This document shows, piece by piece, positions 49,846-58,683 of a DNA stretch of 64,000 nt. The translations under genes were made by a program, and so were the position numbers. The stretch lies in assembly GCF_004403185.1 (NCBI RefSeq), contig NZ_SOHJ01000007.1, positions 124,001 to 188,000 of the forward strand, given 5' to 3'. Position 1 is the first letter of the stretch. Each line of letters starts with the position of its first letter. Under the pieces are notes generated by a model, which saw only the letters and a program-made list of their open reading frames with translations, was not told where the DNA came from and did no database searches. This stretch comes from Cryobacterium suzukii (GTDB lineage: Bacteria; Actinomycetota; Actinomycetes; Actinomycetales; Microbacteriaceae).

Positions 49846-52140
49846 ATGAGCAGCGAACCCCCGATCAATGACGTCACAGACGACGACATCGAGGTCACCC
49901 ACTCCAAAGCCTGGGCCGCCGGCGTACCGGGCGTGCTGCACTCCATGCAGCCAGCGATCACGCAGATGGGCGCTGTGCGGGGAATGCGCGCTCTGCTTTC
50001 GATGAACCAAAAAGACGGATTCGACTGTATGAGCTGCGCCTGGCCCGACCCCGGGCACCGCAAGGCCTTTGAGTTCTGCGAGAACGGCGCTAAAGCTGTC
50101 ACCTGGGAGGCCACCCCGATCACGATCCCGACAAGCTTCTGGGCCGAGCATTCCCTCGACGACCTACGAGAGAAGAGTGAATACTGGCTTGGCATGCAGG
50201 GTCGGCTGGTCGAACCCGTCTACAAGCCCGCCGGCAGCGACCACTACCGCCCGATCAGTTGGCCCGAGGCCTTTCGGGTGATCGCCGCCAAACTCAAAGG
50301 CCTTGACTCGCCCGACCAAGCGGCCTTCTACACCAGTGGCCGCGCTTCCAACGAGGCCGCATTCGCCTACCAGCTGTTCGCGCGAGCGTACGGCACCAAC
50401 AACCTGCCGGACTGCTCCAATATGTGCCACGAATCCACCGGCTGGGCCATGGGCCAGACTGTCGGCGTTGGCAAGAGCACGGTCAGCTACGATGACTTTG
50501 CGAAATCCGACCTGATTATCATCATGGGCCAAAACCCCGGGACCAACCATCCGCGCATGCTGACCGCGCTCGAAGAAGCCAAAGATGCTGGCGCCCAGAT
50601 CGTCGCCATCAACCCGCTGCCCGAGGCCGGCCTGCGCCGCTACAAGAACCCGCAGCGGGTGCGCGGAGTGATTGGCCATGGCACGGACATCGCAGACCAG
50701 TTCCTGCAAATTCGTCTCGGAGGCGACATGGCGCTGCTTCAGGCCGTCTCGAAGCGGGTGCTCGACGCCGAGGACGCGGCCCCAGGGACTGTCCTTGATC
50801 AAGCTTTTCTTGACGAACACTGCGACGGGCTGACCGAGCTGCGACAGCATCTCGCCCAACTCGACGAGGGGACGGTGCTGGCTGCAACCGGCCTGCGCGC
50901 GGCACAAATCGATGAATTGGCGCAACGCTACCTGGGCGCTGATCGGGTGATCATTACCTGGGCGATGGGGCTGACGCAACAGAAAAAAGGCGTCGAGACC
51001 ATCAAAGAAGTCATCAACCTACTCCTGCTGCGCGGCAACATCGGCAAACCCGGCGCCGGTGCCTCACCGATTCGCGGCCACAGCAACGTACAGGGTGACC
51101 GCACCATGGGTATCTGGGAGCAGATGCCGCCGGTTTTCCTCGACGCGCTGCAAGCCGAATTCGGTTTTGACCCGCCACGCGAGCACGGCGTTGATTCCGT
51201 CGACGGAGTGCGTGCGATGCGCGACGGAAAGATGAAGGTGTGGATCGGGCTCGGCGGCAACTTCGTCGCAGCCATGTCCGACACCGGCATTGCCGAAGCC
51301 GCCATGCAACGCACCGAAATGAGCGTGCAAATTTCGACGAAATTGAACCGCTCGCACGCCATCACCGGCGAGGAAGCGCTGATTCTACCGACGCTGGGGC
51401 GCACCGAAATTGATGAGCAGGCCAGTGGGGTGCAGTTTGTTTCCGTGGAGGATACGGTTTCTGCGGTGCACGCGTCGTGGGGCAAGCTCACACCGGTCGC
51501 GCCAAACCTGCTGTCGGAGGTTGCGATTATTTCGCGTCTGGCCAGCGCAACGCTCGCCGACTCGGTCGCCGTCGACTGGGCCGGATTCGAGGCCGACTAC
51601 GACCGTATCCGTGATCACATCGCCCACGTGGTTGCTGGGTGTGAAAACTACAACGAACGCATCCGCCACGAGGGCGGGTTCATATTGCCGAACGGCCCGC
51701 GGGACTCGCGCACTTTTAACACGCCAATCGGCAAGGCCATGCTGACCACGAACACCCTCGAGTATCTCGAAGTGCCGGCCGGTCGTTTGGTGCTGCAGAC
51801 CCTGCGCAGTCACGACCAGTTCAACACCACCATCTACGGCCTCGACGACCGCTATCGCGGCATCAAGAAGGGTCGGCACGTGGTCTTCATCAATAAGAAA
51901 GACCTGATCAACCTCGGTTTCACCGACGGTGATCTGGTCGACGTGCATAGCGAGTTCAGTGACAACGTCGACCGGGTGTTGCGCGGCTATCGGCTGGTGG
52001 CATATCCGACGCCACGCGGCTGCGCCGCCGCGTACTATCCGGAAGCGAATGTGCTCGTGCCGCTCGATAGCGTCGCCGACGGCAGCAACACACCGGTGTC
52101 GAAGGCTGTCATCATTCGATTGGAGCGTGCAGCGACCTGA
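49846..52140 (+). CDS. FdhF/YdeP-family molybdopterin oxidoreductase
   Basis: 764 residues from the ATG at 49846; the frame extends 21 codons further upstream without a better site. Near the N-terminus FDCMSCAWPDPGHRKAFEFCENG carries the cysteines of the YdeP-type cluster. Molybdopterin-binding blocks follow: ISWPEAFRVIAAKL, YTSGRASNEAAFAYQLFARAYGTNNLPDCSNMCHE, IIMGQNPGTNHPRML, GHSNVQGDRTMG, and the C-terminal cofactor-binding domain from RDSRTFNTPIGKAML to the end. YdeP in E. coli affects acid resistance by an unknown reaction; formate oxidation is not demonstrated for this subgroup. A DUF6457 (cofactor-associated) gene is convergent next door. Confidence 0.9.
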   Translation: MSSEPPINDVTDDDIEVTHSKAWAAGVPGVLHSMQPAITQMGAVRGMRALLSMNQKDGFDCMSCAWPDPGHRKAFEFCENGAKAVTWEATPITIPTSFWAEHSLDDLREKSEYWLGMQGRLVEPVYKPAGSDHYRPISWPEAFRVIAAKLKGLDSPDQAAFYTSGRASNEAAFAYQLFARAYGTNNLPDCSNMCHESTGWAMGQTVGVGKSTVSYDDFAKSDLIIIMGQNPGTNHPRMLTALEEAKDAGAQIVAINPLPEAGLRRYKNPQRVRGVIGHGTDIADQFLQIRLGGDMALLQAVSKRVLDAEDAAPGTVLDQAFLDEHCDGLTELRQHLAQLDEGTVLAATGLRAAQIDELAQRYLGADRVIITWAMGLTQQKKGVETIKEVINLLLLRGNIGKPGAGASPIRGHSNVQGDRTMGIWEQMPPVFLDALQAEFGFDPPREHGVDSVDGVRAMRDGKMKVWIGLGGNFVAAMSDTGIAEAAMQRTEMSVQISTKLNRSHAITGEEALILPTLGRTEIDEQASGVQFVSVEDTVSAVHASWGKLTPVAPNLLSEVAIISRLASATLADSVAVDWAGFEADYDRIRDHIAHVVAGCENYNERIRHEGGFILPNGPRDSRTFNTPIGKAMLTTNTLEYLEVPAGRLVLQTLRSHDQFNTTIYGLDDRYRGIKKGRHVVFINKKDLINLGFTDGDLVDVHSEFSDNVDRVLRGYRLVAYPTPRGCAAAYYPEANVLVPLDSVADGSNTPVSKAVIIRLERAAT

Positions 52141-52178
52141 TTCTGCACTGGGCGTGGTGCACGGTCGCAGTGGTGAGA

Positions 52179-52234
52179 CGGCGCAGTGTCGTTACGGCGC
52201 AGTGTCGTTACGGCGCAGTGTCGTTACTGCGCCG
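52179..52234. repeat. three tandem 16-bp repeats ending in a hairpin (shared terminator region)
   Basis: The unit cggcgcagtgtcgtta occurs three times in perfect tandem (52179-52226). It is followed by ctgcgccg (52227-52234), the reverse complement of the unit's first eight bases. The last unit and this tail form an 8-bp stem with an eight-base loop; the other units can compete for the same partner. The array lies 38 bases after the FdhF stop, and the third unit's tta supplies the TAA stop of the convergent DUF6457 gene. Confidence 0.85.
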
Positions 52235-52541
52235 TGTTCACCCAGCCGGTTTGGTCGGGGCTTTCGTCCGTGGGCTGCTGGCAGACAGTTATCACGATCT
52301 CCGCTGCCCGCGCGGTGGCCGCGCGCGACGCCGTCGCCGAGTGGGCTGCCGCCAACCCGGCTGCATACCCGACGACGAATGTCGTTATTGGTGCGGCCAT
52401 GGGACTGACCGCGTGGGCGGCTTCATCGGCGACATTGAGTATGACGTGGTTGTCCACCTCGAGGTCCAAAATTTGGAGTGCCTGGCTGAGGCGGCGGGTC
52501 CACTGCTGGAGAATTTCTTCGTCCACGGCGTTGTGGGTCAT
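52224..52541 (-). CDS. DUF6457 protein (molybdenum-cofactor associated)
   Basis: 105 residues from the ATG at 52541, behind GAAGGAGC at six-base spacing. The pattern ILQQWTRRLSQALQILDLEVDNHVILNVADEAAHAVSPMAAPITTFVVGYAAGLA is that of DUF6457, a domain found alone or fused to molybdopterin-guanine dinucleotide synthesis proteins and usually next to molybdoenzymes. The convergent FdhF-type gene fits this. Its biochemical role is not known. Its stop codon lies inside the 16-bp tandem repeat. Confidence 0.82.
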   Translation of the reverse strand: MTHNAVDEEILQQWTRRLSQALQILDLEVDNHVILNVADEAAHAVSPMAAPITTFVVGYAAGLAAAHSATASRAATARAAEIVITVCQQPTDESPDQTGWVNTAQ

Positions 52542-52636
52542 AGGAGCTCCTTCAGTTGTCGGGTGCGTTTGACGCATGACTGGTCTGAGCGTACCCCCCG
52601 CAAAGATATTTCGTGCGACGAAATAATGTGAAGGCG

Positions 52637-53125
52637 CTACCAGCCCGTGGTGCCTGCAGCACCCTTAAACGGTCCCACTATTTTATCGGTGATCCAGCCG
52701 CCGTAAAAGTCCCCGTCCTGTGCGCGCACCGTTTCACCGTCGACCGTGCACCGGTCCATCGCCCCCGGATAGATGGCGACCCGGTCGACCAACGATTCGT
52801 AACCCGTACTCGGTGTGGGATAGCACCAGGCGGCCCGAGGCCGGGAGCCAACCGAAAGGTATTCGGCAGCGCCCTTGTACTCGCAGTAGCTGTGGCCAGG
52901 AGTTGAGTGAAGCACGCCGGGCGTGAAGGCGCTCCGCGGCAGGTAATACACGGGTGGATGGCTGGTCTCGAGCACCCGCACGACATCCCGCGTGTCGGCG
53001 ACGGTCACGCCGTCGAGTTCAATGGTGATGTGTTCCCCGGTGTGTTCGACGCGGGGTGGGCGTGGGTAGTCCCAGACGGATTCCTGGCCGGGGTGGATGG
53101 GGTCGCGTTTCACTGGCTCAATCAT
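52637..53125 (-). CDS. DUF427-domain protein
   Basis: 162 residues. The DUF427 pattern is clear: RVEHTGEHITIELDGVTVADT, VLETSHPPVYYLPRSAF, STPGHSYCEYKGAAEYLSV, AAWCYPTP, VAIYPGAMDRCTVDGE and WITDKIVGPFKG. The family has a compact beta fold and unknown activity. It overlaps the MFS gene stop by 8 bases and is probably co-transcribed with it. Confidence 0.92.
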   Translation of the reverse strand: MIEPVKRDPIHPGQESVWDYPRPPRVEHTGEHITIELDGVTVADTRDVVRVLETSHPPVYYLPRSAFTPGVLHSTPGHSYCEYKGAAEYLSVGSRPRAAWCYPTPSTGYESLVDRVAIYPGAMDRCTVDGETVRAQDGDFYGGWITDKIVGPFKGAAGTTGW

Positions 53126-54422
53126 GATCCGATGCTAGGCAGGTAACCTGCGAAGAACTGTCGCCGGTACACCGATTCGCTGGTCGTAACAGGGCCAGGG
53201 TGACAGCGGCGGCCACCGCCATGAGCCCGGCCACCATACCAACGGTTCCGCCCCAGCCCCATCGCACGAAGAACAAGCCCCCCAGCCAACCGAACAGGCT
53301 CGACCCCGCATAGTACGAGAGGTTGTATAACGACGACGCCTGGGCCCGACCGACCGTGGCTTCGGCACCGGTCCAGCCTGAGGCAACGGCGTGGGCGGCA
53401 AAGAACCCGGCCGTAGCCACTAGCACGCCCAATAGAACGATCACGAGCAGGGGCGACAGGGTCAGCAGCACTCCCGTGGTCATACAGACAAGCGCACTGA
53501 GCAGAACCGACCAGCGGCCGAATCGAGCCGCGAGAATGCCGGCCTGGACCGACGACCACGTGCCGGCCAAGTAGGCCACGAAAACGAGACTGATCAGTGC
53601 TTGCGGCAGGTTGAACGGGTCGTTGGCGAGTCGAAAACCGAGGTAGTTGTAGAGGGCGACGAACCCGCCCATCAGTAGAAACCCCTGGGCATAGAGCGCG
53701 AGCAGGCGCGTAGACCTGAGGTTGGTGCGCAGCAGCACGACCAGGCTCAGATCGGTGCCGCGCGCGCGCACACGGCGAGGAACGAAGCGGCGGGGCACAA
53801 AGCCGCGGGGTACCGGAATGAGTGTGATGAACAGTACGGCCGACACGGCGCACAGTACGCCGACGGAGAAGACTGCGACGCGCCAGTTGATGAGCTCGGT
53901 GACCGGCCCGGCCACAATGCGCCCGAGCAACCCGCCGATCGTGGTACCGGCGACATAGGTTCCGGCTGCGCGGGCGGCGTGACGCGGCTCAATCTCCTCA
54001 CTCAGGTAGGCGATCGCGATAGCCGGCACACCGCCGAGCATCAACCCCTCGACGAAACGCCCGGTGAGCAACAGCGAGAAGGTGGGCGCGAAGGGCACGA
54101 GCAGTCCGAACACCGTCGCAGCGATCACCGCGATCGACATGGCCCGTACGCGGCCGAGCCGGTCGGCAACCAGCGACCAGGGGATCACGCCGACGGCCAG
54201 GCCGAGCGTCGATGCGGAGATGACGAGGGCGGCATCCGCTGCGCTGACGCCGACATCGTCGGCGATTTGAGCGAGCACAGCCTGCGGCGAGTACAACTGG
54301 GCGAAGGTGGCGATACCGGCGAAGAACAGGCCAGCCAGCAGCTTGCGATAGTCGGAGCTGCCGTGCGAATGCCCGTTCCAGCCAGCGGATGCCTCAGCGC
54401 GGCCCGGGTGCGCGAACGCCAT
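53118..54422 (-). CDS. MFS transporter (drug/solute exporter type, YnfM/CynX-like)
   Basis: 434 residues from the ATG at 54422 (a GTG one codon earlier is possible). Twelve hydrophobic helices. The MFS loop motif is SLVADRLGRVRAM after helix 2, and helix 5 has AGTYVAGTTIGGLLGRIVAG. The first half begins LLAGLFFAGIATFAQLYSPQAVL. A basic cytoplasmic loop with the repeat RGFVPRRFVPRRVRARG lies between the halves. The subgroup includes YnfM-like arabinose/drug efflux proteins; the substrate is unknown. It overlaps the downstream DUF427 gene by 8 bases. Confidence 0.9.
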   Translation of the reverse strand: MAFAHPGRAEASAGWNGHSHGSSDYRKLLAGLFFAGIATFAQLYSPQAVLAQIADDVGVSAADAALVISASTLGLAVGVIPWSLVADRLGRVRAMSIAVIAATVFGLLVPFAPTFSLLLTGRFVEGLMLGGVPAIAIAYLSEEIEPRHAARAAGTYVAGTTIGGLLGRIVAGPVTELINWRVAVFSVGVLCAVSAVLFITLIPVPRGFVPRRFVPRRVRARGTDLSLVVLLRTNLRSTRLLALYAQGFLLMGGFVALYNYLGFRLANDPFNLPQALISLVFVAYLAGTWSSVQAGILAARFGRWSVLLSALVCMTTGVLLTLSPLLVIVLLGVLVATAGFFAAHAVASGWTGAEATVGRAQASSLYNLSYYAGSSLFGWLGGLFFVRWGWGGTVGMVAGLMAVAAAVTLALLRPANRCTGDSSSQVTCLASDHD

Positions 54423-54781
54423 CACTGGGCGGTCACGACTCGGGGCACGTCTTCAGCGTACGCGTGCGGAAGCGTCAGCAGGTGCCAGGGGAGTCGGGCT
54501 GCATCTGGCGCACGAGGCGTCTGCGTACCCACAGCGGCATTCGCGACTATTCGCCAACACTGTGTGCGGGCTGGGAGTGTGTCCGGGCCATAATGCGCAC
54601 GGAATATCTCCTTCGGTAGGGTGGTTTTGGCCAGGGTGCACGCTGTTAGGTCCGCTCACCGTGACAGATTGACGTTCCTACATCGACCGAGCAGCCTCAC
54701 CGTCGGTGGGTGACATCAGCGATAAAGTCACCGGCGAGACAGACACCGGAGCACTTAAATTTCGAACGAGGAGATAGATCC
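54423..54781. promoter_or_regulatory. divergent promoter region between the MFS and aldo/keto reductase genes
   Basis: About 360 bases without a convincing gene. Open frames on both strands are short and arginine-rich. GAGGAGATAG (about 54767-54776) is the ribosome site for the aldo/keto reductase. Confidence 0.4.
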
Positions 54782-55615
54782 ATGACTGCAGTTCCCAACA
54801 TCACCCTCAATAACGACACCACGATTCCGCAGCTCGGATTCGGCACCTTTCAGATCACCCCGGAGACGACCAGGGCGGCGACCCTCGCCGCTCTTGAGGC
54901 CGGCTACCGACACATTGACACGGCCGAGATGTACGGCAATGAAAAAGAGGTCGGTGAAGCTATCGCAGAGTCTGCGCTGAATCGGTCCGAGATCTACGTT
55001 ACGAGCAAGCTCAACAATGGGTTCCATGACCGTGCCGACGCCCTGGCCGCTTTCGACCGCACCCTGGACGCCCTCGGCTTCGATTACCTCGACCTGTTCC
55101 TCATCCACTGGCCGATGCCAGCGGTTGGCGACTACGTCGAAACCTGGAAAGCGATGGAGGAAATGCACCGCTCCGGCCGCGTCAGGACTATTGGCGTGAG
55201 CAACTTTCAACAGGCGCACCTGCAGCGCCTGTTCGACGAAACCGACACAGTGCCGGCCGTCAACCAGATCGAGGTGCACCCGTACCTCACGCAGGACGCG
55301 CTACGGGCATTCAATACCGAGCACGGCATTGCGACCGAGGCCTGGTCGCCGCTCGCGCAGGGCGCAGTTCTCTCCGACCCGGTGATCACCGGGATCGCCG
55401 ACCGCCTCGGTAAGTCCGCCGCTCAGGTCACCCTGCGCTGGCACCTGCAGCGGGGCGATATCGTCTTCCCGAAGTCCGTTACCCGCAGCCGAGTCGACGA
55501 AAACTTCGCCCTGTTCGACTTCGTCCTCACCGAAGCGGATATCGCCGCGATCACCGCCCTGAACCGCGACGAGCGCACGGGCCCGAACCCCGACGAGTTC
55601 AACTCCATCCCTTAG
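54782..55615 (+). CDS. aldo/keto reductase (2,5-diketo-D-gluconate reductase-like)
   Basis: 277 residues from the ATG at 54782 with GAGGAGATAG upstream. NADPH-dependent TIM-barrel reductase: GFGTFQITPE, the catalytic tetrad in YRHIDTAEMYGNEKEVGEAI (Asp and Tyr), VTSKLNNGFH (Lys), YLDLFLIHWPMP (His), then TIGVSNFQQAHLQRL, NQIEVHPYL, and the cofactor loop IVFPKSVTRSRVDENFALFDF. It is typical of actinobacterial AKR5-type enzymes that reduce keto sugars and small aldehydes. Confidence 0.95.
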   Translation: MTAVPNITLNNDTTIPQLGFGTFQITPETTRAATLAALEAGYRHIDTAEMYGNEKEVGEAIAESALNRSEIYVTSKLNNGFHDRADALAAFDRTLDALGFDYLDLFLIHWPMPAVGDYVETWKAMEEMHRSGRVRTIGVSNFQQAHLQRLFDETDTVPAVNQIEVHPYLTQDALRAFNTEHGIATEAWSPLAQGAVLSDPVITGIADRLGKSAAQVTLRWHLQRGDIVFPKSVTRSRVDENFALFDFVLTEADIAAITALNRDERTGPNPDEFNSIP

Positions 55616-55621
55616 TTTGTC

Positions 55622-55653
55622 GTTGGCGCCAGCTGAAGGCTGACGCAGCCAAC
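55622..55653 (+). terminator. imperfect hairpin after the aldo/keto reductase gene
   Basis: GTTGGC (55622-55627) pairs with GCCAAC (55648-55653). An inner CAGC/GCTG pair extends the stem, and AAATTTGGTT follows. It lies 6 bases after the stop and about 20 bases before the next start. Confidence 0.45.
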
Positions 55654-55674
55654 AAATTTGGTTACAGTGTTCGC

Positions 55675-56697
55675 ATGAGCGCTGATGCGGTGGTTCTGAG
55701 GGTTGCCGGACCGCACGGGTCGCGCGAGGTGCGCCTCTCGAGCCCGAGCCGAGTGCTCTGGCCCAAACCAGGAATTACCAAACTCGACCTCGCCCACTAC
55801 GTCATCGTGGTGGGCGAGGCGTTCGTGCGAGCCAACGGCGACCGTCCGCTGTCGCTGCAACGCTTCAGCGGCGGCATCGACGGCGAGCAGTTCTTCTCCA
55901 AGAACCCGCCGAAGGGCGCGCCCGACTATGTGCGGTCCGTTCCTGTGGTCTACCCGAGCGGGCGCACGCATCCGCAGCTCGTGATCGACGAAGTGGCCGC
56001 CGCGGTGTGGGCGGTGCAGATGAATACGATCGTGTTTCACCCGTGGCCATCCAGGGCCGAACTTTCGGATAATCCCGATGAGCTGCGTATCGACCTCGAT
56101 CCGCAGCCCGGAACAGATTTCGCCGACACCGTGCCGGTCGCCATTGAGCTGAAGAATTTGCTGGCTGAGGCTGGTCTCACCGCATTCGTGAAGACCTCGG
56201 GAAATCGTGGGCTGCACGTCTTCGCGCCCATCAAGCCGAGCCGCGAATTTCTCGATGTGCGGCACGCGGTCATCGCCGCGGCGCGCGAGCTGGAACGACG
56301 GATGCCCACCCGGGTTACCACAAACTGGTGGAAGGAAGAGCGTGGCGAGCGCATTTTCATCGACTACAACCAGGCCAACCGGGACCGCACCATGGCCGGT
56401 GCGTACAGCCCCCGGCCGCTGCCGCACGCACCGGTATCCTGTCCTCTGGAATGGAGCGAACTCGCCAAGGCCGACCCGCGTGCGTTCACGATTCTCACTG
56501 TTCCGGACCGCCTGCACGATCAGGGAGACCCGTGGGCGACGATGCATGAGCAGCCCGGCACGATCGACACCCTGCATTCGTGGTGGGAACGCGATCTGGA
56601 AGCCGGGCTGGGCGAGTTGCCGTTTCCGCCGGACTTTCCCAAGATGCCGGGGGAGCCGCCCCGGGTGCAGCCGAGCCGCGCCCGCCGCCCGGAGTAG
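55675..56697 (+). CDS. stand-alone LigD-type polymerase/primase domain protein
   Basis: 340 residues with the PolDom of NHEJ ligase D: VRLSSPSRVLWPKPGITKLDLAHYVIVVG, LQRFSGGIDGEQFFSKNPPKGAPDYV, WAVQMNTIVFHPWPSR, metal-binding aspartates in RIDLDPQPG (about 138-146), VKTSGNRGLHVFAPI, and DYNQANRDRTMAGAYSPRP. It lacks the phosphoesterase and ligase modules. Such AEP-superfamily polymerases (as PolD1/PolD2 in mycobacteria) add nucleotides, often ribonucleotides, and fill gaps. A full LigD and ku are encoded 4-8 kb to the right. Confidence 0.93.
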   Translation: MSADAVVLRVAGPHGSREVRLSSPSRVLWPKPGITKLDLAHYVIVVGEAFVRANGDRPLSLQRFSGGIDGEQFFSKNPPKGAPDYVRSVPVVYPSGRTHPQLVIDEVAAAVWAVQMNTIVFHPWPSRAELSDNPDELRIDLDPQPGTDFADTVPVAIELKNLLAEAGLTAFVKTSGNRGLHVFAPIKPSREFLDVRHAVIAAARELERRMPTRVTTNWWKEERGERIFIDYNQANRDRTMAGAYSPRPLPHAPVSCPLEWSELAKADPRAFTILTVPDRLHDQGDPWATMHEQPGTIDTLHSWWERDLEAGLGELPFPPDFPKMPGEPPRVQPSRARRPE

Positions 56698-56740
56698 TAC
56701 GCTGCGCGGGTATTGCGGCCTGGACGAAACTCCGGCGCGG

Positions 56741-57742
56741 TCAGTTCAGAATGCGCTCGCCGGGTACGGGCGGCTCGGGCGGGGTACCGGCGCCGAATGG
56801 GCGGCCGCCGAGGTCAGCGCGAGAATGCGGTGCCAGCCAGGCCGCAGCATCCGGGCCCTTGGGCACGATGCCACTGGGATTGATGTCCACGTGCGTCACG
56901 TAGTAGTGCTTCTTGATCTGCTCGAAGTCGATCGTGTCGCCGAAGCCGGGCGTCTGGAATAGGTCGCGGGCGTAGGCCCAGAGCACCGGCATCTCGCTGA
57001 GCTTGTTGCGATTGCACTTGAAATGTCCGTGATATACCGCGTCGAAACGGGCGAGCGTGGTGAACAAGCGGATGTCGGCCTCGGTAATCGTGTCACCCAC
57101 GAGATACCGCTGCCCGGCGAGACGCTCCTCGAGCCAATCCAGGCGGGCGAAGAGGGCGTCGTACGCCCGCTCGTAGGATTTCTGGCTGCCAGCAAAACCG
57201 CACTTGTAGACGCCGTTGTTCACGTCGTGAAAGATGAGGTTGGCAACCTCGTCGATCTCGGCCCGAAGCGCTTCTGGGTAGAGGTCAGGGGCGCCGGCTC
57301 GATGGTGCTCGATCCACTCGAGCTCAAAATCAAGGGTGATCTGCGGATAGTTGTTGGTGACGACCTTGCCGCTTGGTACGTCGACGATCGCCGGCACGGT
57401 AATGCCGCGCGGGTAGTCGGGAAAACGGGCGAAGAACGCCTGCTGCAGGCGTTCGATGCCGAGCACCGGGTCGACCCCTCCCGGGTCGAGGTCGAAGGTC
57501 CAGCTGTTCTTGTCGTGGGTGGGGCCGGGCAGGCCGAGCGATATGACGCCTTCGAGACCCAGAAGGCGGCGCACGATCGTGGCGCGGTTCGCCCACGGGC
57601 AGGCGCGGGCCGCGACCAGCCGGTAGCGGCCCGGTTCGACCGGCCAGCCGTCTCGGGCATCGCGGGTGATGCGGTCCTCGATGTAGTTGGTGTCGCGGTT
57701 GAAATCTTTGCCGGGCTGAATGTAACTGGGGTTCAGGCTCAT
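56741..57742 (-). CDS. glutathionyl-hydroquinone reductase-type GST (Xi class)
   Basis: 333 residues. The thioredoxin-like half has the active-site ARACPWANR (Cys near residue 48), preceded by RYRLVAARA, then TVPAIVDVPSGKVVTNNY. The all-helical GST C-domain has YKCGFAGSQKSYERAYDALFARLDWLEERLAGQRYLVGDTITEADIRLFTTLARFD, then the Xi-class end GFGDTIDFEQIKKHYY and HVDINPSGIVPKGPD. These enzymes reduce glutathionyl-hydroquinones. Actinobacteria of this kind normally make mycothiol, so the physiological thiol is probably different. Confidence 0.93.
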   Translation of the reverse strand: MSLNPSYIQPGKDFNRDTNYIEDRITRDARDGWPVEPGRYRLVAARACPWANRATIVRRLLGLEGVISLGLPGPTHDKNSWTFDLDPGGVDPVLGIERLQQAFFARFPDYPRGITVPAIVDVPSGKVVTNNYPQITLDFELEWIEHHRAGAPDLYPEALRAEIDEVANLIFHDVNNGVYKCGFAGSQKSYERAYDALFARLDWLEERLAGQRYLVGDTITEADIRLFTTLARFDAVYHGHFKCNRNKLSEMPVLWAYARDLFQTPGFGDTIDFEQIKKHYYVTHVDINPSGIVPKGPDAAAWLAPHSRADLGGRPFGAGTPPEPPVPGERILN

Positions 57743-57784
57743 GTACCCACGCTACGCGACTGGCACCGAACCGGCTGGGTCGGT

Positions 57785-58099
57785 CTAGACCTCGCCAGCC
57801 AACTCTGTCGTGATCTCCGCGTCGGTGCGCGCATCGACGATGCCCCACATCATGTGCGTTGGGCCGCTGCCGTCGCTCGGCTCGACCCGTGGCCGACTGG
57901 CCCAGCCGTGCGCGACGGCGGCGGCACCGAGTTGCGCCAGCGACGCGCTGATTAGCGTCTTGCGAATCTTGCCAGCCAACACGCTGCCATCGGGTGCCAG
58001 CCGCCAGCCGCGTTTGTGGGCGAGAACCCGCCCGATTTCTTCGTCGTTCAGCCAGCGCGAAAAGCTGCGGGTGGGCGGGTCGATGGCGATCAGCTTCAT
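57785..58099 (-). CDS. hypothetical protein, 104 aa
   Basis: A 104-residue soluble protein: MKLIAIDPPTRSFSRWLNDEEIGRVLAHKRGWRLAPDG, then KIRKTLISASLAQLGAAAVAHGWASRP and GPTHMMWGIVDARTDAEITTELAG. The sequence looks real, with balanced composition. I do not recognise the family. It sits 42 bases upstream of the GST gene on the same strand and may be co-transcribed. Confidence 0.65.
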   Translation of the reverse strand: MKLIAIDPPTRSFSRWLNDEEIGRVLAHKRGWRLAPDGSVLAGKIRKTLISASLAQLGAAAVAHGWASRPRVEPSDGSGPTHMMWGIVDARTDAEITTELAGEV

Positions 58100-58218
58100 G
58101 CTGACACTGTACCCGCAGCCCGCGTCCGGCCAGTGGCAGAGGGTCCTGTGACTCGTGCTAACGCCTGATCCGGGTAATAATCACAGGAGCACCCAACGAA
58201 CACTAAGGAGAACCAACC

Positions 58219-58635
58219 ATGAGCAGTCGTCTTAACCCGTATCTCGGCTTTCGCGACAACGCCCGCGAGGCAATGGACTTCTACCAAGGCGTGTTCGGGG
58301 GCGAAATCACGCGAACCACGTATGGGGAATTCAACGCGAGCGAAGATCCGGCCGAGCAGGACAAGATCATGCACTCGGAGCTGACGACCACGAGCGGGTT
58401 CTCGCTGATGGCGTCGGATACCCCTAACGGCATGGAGCTTCCCACGAGCAGTAGCGTCACCGTCTCCATCAGCGGCGATGACGAAGCCGAATTGACCGGC
58501 TACTGGGATAAACTCCTCGACGGCGGCACAGCGGTCATGCCGCTGAGTAAGGCGCCCTGGGGCGACAGCTTCGGTATGCTGACCGACAAGTTCGGTACTT
58601 CCTGGATGGTCAATATCGCGGGAGCGTCCGACTAA
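58219..58635 (+). CDS. VOC-family protein (PhnB-like)
   Basis: 138 residues with aggagaaccaacc before the ATG. PhnB-type vicinal-oxygen-chelate fold: LNPYLGFRDNAREAMDFYQGVFGGEITRTTYGEF, IMHSELTTTSGFSLMASD, VTVSISGDDEAELTGYWDKLLDGGTAVMPL, and WGDSFGMLTDKFGTSWMVNI. Members act on or bind diverse small molecules; some are 3-demethylubiquinone-methyltransferase-like by name only. Function not predictable. Confidence 0.93.
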   Translation: MSSRLNPYLGFRDNAREAMDFYQGVFGGEITRTTYGEFNASEDPAEQDKIMHSELTTTSGFSLMASDTPNGMELPTSSSVTVSISGDDEAELTGYWDKLLDGGTAVMPLSKAPWGDSFGMLTDKFGTSWMVNIAGASD

Positions 58636-58683
58636 AGAAGTTTCTGAGCGCGATGGTGTGTGTGCGCCTATGCTGAGGCCGTG

